This document shows positions 6,237 through 7,739 of a stretch of 7,739 nucleotides of DNA, piece after piece. Position 1 is the stretch's first letter; each line of letters begins with the position of its first letter. The notes below the pieces were generated by a model. It was given only the letters and a program-made list of their open reading frames with translations. It did no database searches and was not told where the DNA came from. Source of the DNA: Aeromicrobium sp. (GTDB lineage: Bacteria; Actinomycetota; Actinomycetes; Propionibacteriales; Nocardioidaceae); contig JALRKU010000388.1 of the NCBI GenBank assembly GCA_023254755.1, forward strand, positions 1 to 7,739, read 5' to 3'. A program made the position numbers and the translations under genes.

Positions 6237-7145
6237 TCAGCGCGCCAGGCCCTCGACGACCCGGTCGACGACGCCGCCGAGACCCCACTGCTCCCCGAAG
6301 GCACGGAGCGCCGGCTCGTCGACCGGGGAGAGGACGTACGTCGTGGCCGGAAGGGCGTCGCGGCGGACGGTGACGACCTCGCGTGCCGCCGCGATGTAGT
6401 CGGTCGATGCCAGCAGCGAGGCTCGGGGGCGGGGCTTGAGCGACGACGACGGATCGGCGGCGGCGGCCAGGATGCCGTCGAGGTCGCCGAACTCCTGCAG
6501 CAAGGCGGCCGCGGTCTTCTCCCCGATGCCGGCCACGCCCGGCAGGCCGTCGGACGCGTCGCCGCGCATGACCGAGTAGTCGACGTACTGGTCGGGGCGG
6601 ACGCCGTACTTGTCGACCATCCACTCGCCGGTCACGACCTGGGCGTCGCGGATGCCGCCGATCGCCGGGTACAGCACGCGGACACCGCGGTCGTCGTCGA
6701 CCAGCTGGAACAGGTCGCGGTCGCCCGTGACCACGTCGACCGGACCCGACGCCTGGGTCGCCAGGGTGCCGATCACGTCGTCGGCCTCGTGGTCGGCCGC
6801 CCCGACCACGGGGATGCCGAGCAGACCGAGGACCTCGGCGATGAGCGGCACCTGCGGCCCCAGCAGACCGTCGGTCGTGTCGGTCTCGCTGCCGTCGTCC
6901 TCGGCGCGCTGGGTCTTGTAGGAGTCGATCAGGTCGACGCGCCACTGCGGACGCCACGCCTCGTCCCAGCAGGCCACGACGGCGTCGGGCCGGTGCTTGG
7001 CCGACAGCGTCGCGACGAACTCCACCATGCCCCGCAGCGCGTTGACGACCGTGCCGTCGGGCGCCGTCAGCGCCTCGTGGTCCCGGTACGCGAAGAACGC
7101 CCGGAAGTACAGGCTCGCGGAGTCCAGCAGCATCAGTCGACCCAT
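6237..7145 (-). CDS. Stand-alone 5'-3' exonuclease, FEN/Pol I 5'-nuclease family
   Basis: 302 residues, equivalent to the 5'-nuclease domain of DNA polymerase I without any polymerase part. The metal-binding acidic residues are in place: Asp8 (LLDSASLYFRA), Asp61 (ACWDEAW), Glu120, Asp122 and Asp123 (ADHEADDVIG), Asp142 and Asp144 (VTGDRDLFQL), and Asp196 and Asp199 (RGDASDGLPG). The helix-3-turn-helix DNA-binding motif 'GVAGIGEKTAAALL' is at 203-216, and 'SYKTQR' (75-80) contributes to substrate binding. It should remove RNA primers or flaps from the 5' side in the cytoplasm, backing up polymerase I. The M. tuberculosis counterpart by position is Rv2090, also near helY and pepE. ATG 7145-7143 has no Shine-Dalgarno but follows TAGCCT by 6 nt; Met5 is a possible alternative start. 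It converges on helY and diverges from the peptidase gene. All expected catalytic residues are present, so it is likely active. Confidence 0.93.
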   Translation of the reverse strand: MGRLMLLDSASLYFRAFFAYRDHEALTAPDGTVVNALRGMVEFVATLSAKHRPDAVVACWDEAWRPQWRVDLIDSYKTQRAEDDGSETDTTDGLLGPQVPLIAEVLGLLGIPVVGAADHEADDVIGTLATQASGPVDVVTGDRDLFQLVDDDRGVRVLYPAIGGIRDAQVVTGEWMVDKYGVRPDQYVDYSVMRGDASDGLPGVAGIGEKTAAALLQEFGDLDGILAAAADPSSSLKPRPRASLLASTDYIAAAREVVTVRRDALPATTYVLSPVDEPALRAFGEQWGLGGVVDRVVEGLAR

Positions 7146-7151
7146 GGCACG

Positions 7152-7157
7152 AGGCTA
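7152..7157 (-). promoter_or_regulatory. Candidate -10 element of the exonuclease gene (leaderless)
   Basis: On the minus strand the hexamer reads TAGCCT, fits TANNNT, and ends exactly 6 nt before the ATG. No Shine-Dalgarno is present. A weak -35 (CCGACC, minus strand of 7176-7181) lies 18 nt upstream. Confidence 0.5.
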
Positions 7158-7166
7158 GGCGATCCA

Positions 7167-7180
7167 CGACCGCTCGGTCG
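7167..7180. promoter_or_regulatory. 14-bp inverted repeat between divergent promoters, possible operator
   Basis: CGACCG and CGGTCG are perfect inverted arms separated by CT. The repeat is near the middle of the 48-nt divergent spacer and would lie in the -35/spacer part of both candidate promoters. A second inverted pair, CACGACC (7165-7171) and GGTCGTG (7190-7196), overlaps it. Regulation by a dimeric protein is possible but unproven; GC-rich DNA gives such repeats by chance. Confidence 0.3.
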
Positions 7181-7181
7181 G

Positions 7182-7187
7182 TAAGGT
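7182..7187 (+). promoter_or_regulatory. Candidate -10 element of the peptidase gene (leaderless)
   Basis: TAAGGT fits TANNNT and ends exactly 6 nt before GTG 7194. The AAGG inside it (7183-7186) could instead act as a Shine-Dalgarno, 7 nt from the GTG, if a longer transcript exists. No clear -35 is visible. Confidence 0.45.
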
Positions 7188-7193
7188 CGGGTC

Positions 7194-7739
7194 GTGAGCA
7201 GATGGCGCAGGGCCCAGGAGGAGGCGGCGCGGCGCGGCATCGACGCGCTGCTCGTCACGCCGGGAGCCGACCTCAGATATCTGACCGGATACGACGCGAA
7301 GCCGCTCGAGCGCCTGACCTGCCTCGTGCTGCCCTCGCACGGCGAGCCGACGCTGGTGGTCCCGGCGCTCGAGCGCGCCGCGGCCGTCCACGCGGGCGTC
7401 GACTGCGCGATCGCCCCGTGGCAGGAGACCGACGACCCGTTCGCCCTCGTCGCGTCGCTGGTCGGCGACGCCGCGACGATCGGCCTCGACGACCACATGT
7501 GGGCCTCCCGCGTGTTCGCCCTGGGCGCCGCGATCCCGCACGCGGACCAGGTGCTGGGCGGCGGCGTCGTGCAGGAGCTGCGGATCCGCAAGGACGCCGA
7601 CGAGACCGCGGCGCTGCGTGCCGCCGGGGCAGCGATCGACGCCGTGCACCGCCGCGTGCACGAGTGGCTGCGCCCCGGGCGCACCGAGCGCGAGGTCGGC
7701 GCCGACATCGCCGCCGCGATCCTCGAGGAGCACGAGACG
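7194..7739 (+). CDS. M24 family Xaa-Pro peptidase (PepE-like), 5' part
   Basis: The first 182 codons are present; the frame is still open at the window edge. The GTG start is chosen because the frame is natural from there and the codon follows a TANNNT hexamer by 6 nt. The visible part is the creatinase-type N-terminal domain: 'GIDALLVTPGADLRYLTGYDA' begins at about residue 15, 'LERLTCLVLP' at 38-47, and the linker 'VQELRIRKDADETAALRAAG' leads into the first helices of the pita-bread catalytic domain. The metal ligands (two Asp, His, two Glu) lie beyond the window, so activity cannot be judged. The family cleaves Xaa-Pro dipeptides or N-terminal residues before proline in the cytoplasm with two metal ions. 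The position next to the exonuclease and helY matches pepE (Rv2089c) of M. tuberculosis. Aminopeptidase P or another M24 subfamily remains possible. Confidence 0.88.
   Translation, partial: MSRWRRAQEEAARRGIDALLVTPGADLRYLTGYDAKPLERLTCLVLPSHGEPTLVVPALERAAAVHAGVDCAIAPWQETDDPFALVASLVGDAATIGLDDHMWASRVFALGAAIPHADQVLGGGVVQELRIRKDADETAALRAAGAAIDAVHRRVHEWLRPGRTEREVGADIAAAILEEHET

Noticed and set aside
6081..7184. A 367-codon plus-strand open frame opposite the exonuclease
   Set aside because: The minus-strand frame has all the 5'-nuclease motifs and catalytic acids. The plus-strand product has no family features.
2344..7193. PafBC-type damage promoters (TTGTCRGTG, 8 nt, TANNNT) before the kinase, helY, exonuclease and peptidase
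   Set aside because: The -10 halves fit, but none of the four has a convincing match to the upstream nonamer at the right spacing.

Overview
The window is very GC-rich and every gene in it has a clear actinobacterial relative. The gene order pafB-pafC-tatA-tatC-(lipid kinase)-helY, followed by an oppositely oriented 5'-3' exonuclease and a divergent Xaa-Pro peptidase, is close to the block Rv2097c-Rv2089c of Mycobacterium tuberculosis (pafA-pafB-pafC-tatA-tatC-helY ... Rv2090 ... pepE). The lipid kinase sits between tatC and helY, where M. tuberculosis has none. The window therefore comes from the chromosome of an actinomycete. A Nocardioides/Aeromicrobium-type (Propionibacteriales) host is my best guess, but the lineage is inferred from gene order and general sequence feel only.

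Layout, left to right. (1) Positions 1-2343, + strand, a tightly packed run: the 3' end of pafB, overlapping pafC by 4 bp (ATGA), then tatA 26 nt later with a good Shine-Dalgarno, then tatC 5 nt later with a probable TTG start. (2) Positions 2389-3261, a diacylglycerol kinase-type lipid kinase, and 3291-6020, a 909-residue Ski2/Mtr4-like helicase (HelY). Both follow on the + strand after short gaps, and each has its own -10-like hexamer exactly 6 nt before the start codon. (3) Positions 6021-6236, a 216-nt convergent spacer with inverted and direct repeats but no gene. (4) Positions 6237-7145 on the - strand, a stand-alone FEN-type 5'-3' exonuclease. (5) Positions 7194-7739, + strand, the N-terminal 182 codons of an M24 (creatinase-fold) Xaa-Pro peptidase, cut by the window end. 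Genes 4 and 5 diverge from a 48-nt spacer.

How the genes relate. PafB and PafC form the WYL-family transcription activator of the RecA-independent DNA damage response in actinobacteria. HelY and the exonuclease are nucleic acid enzymes, so damage-response regulators and DNA/RNA processing enzymes share a neighbourhood, although the sequence does not prove co-regulation. TatA and TatC form the core of the twin-arginine protein export system; no tatB is present here. The lipid kinase and the peptidase have general metabolic roles.

The window is mostly well-conserved housekeeping DNA. I found no credible unknown system, mobile element, CRISPR array, RNA gene or phage feature. The most informative signals not explained by the genes are a repeated leaderless-promoter layout (TANNNT, 6 nt, start codon) at four different genes, a very compact divergent promoter region with a perfect inverted repeat, and a repeat-rich convergent spacer.
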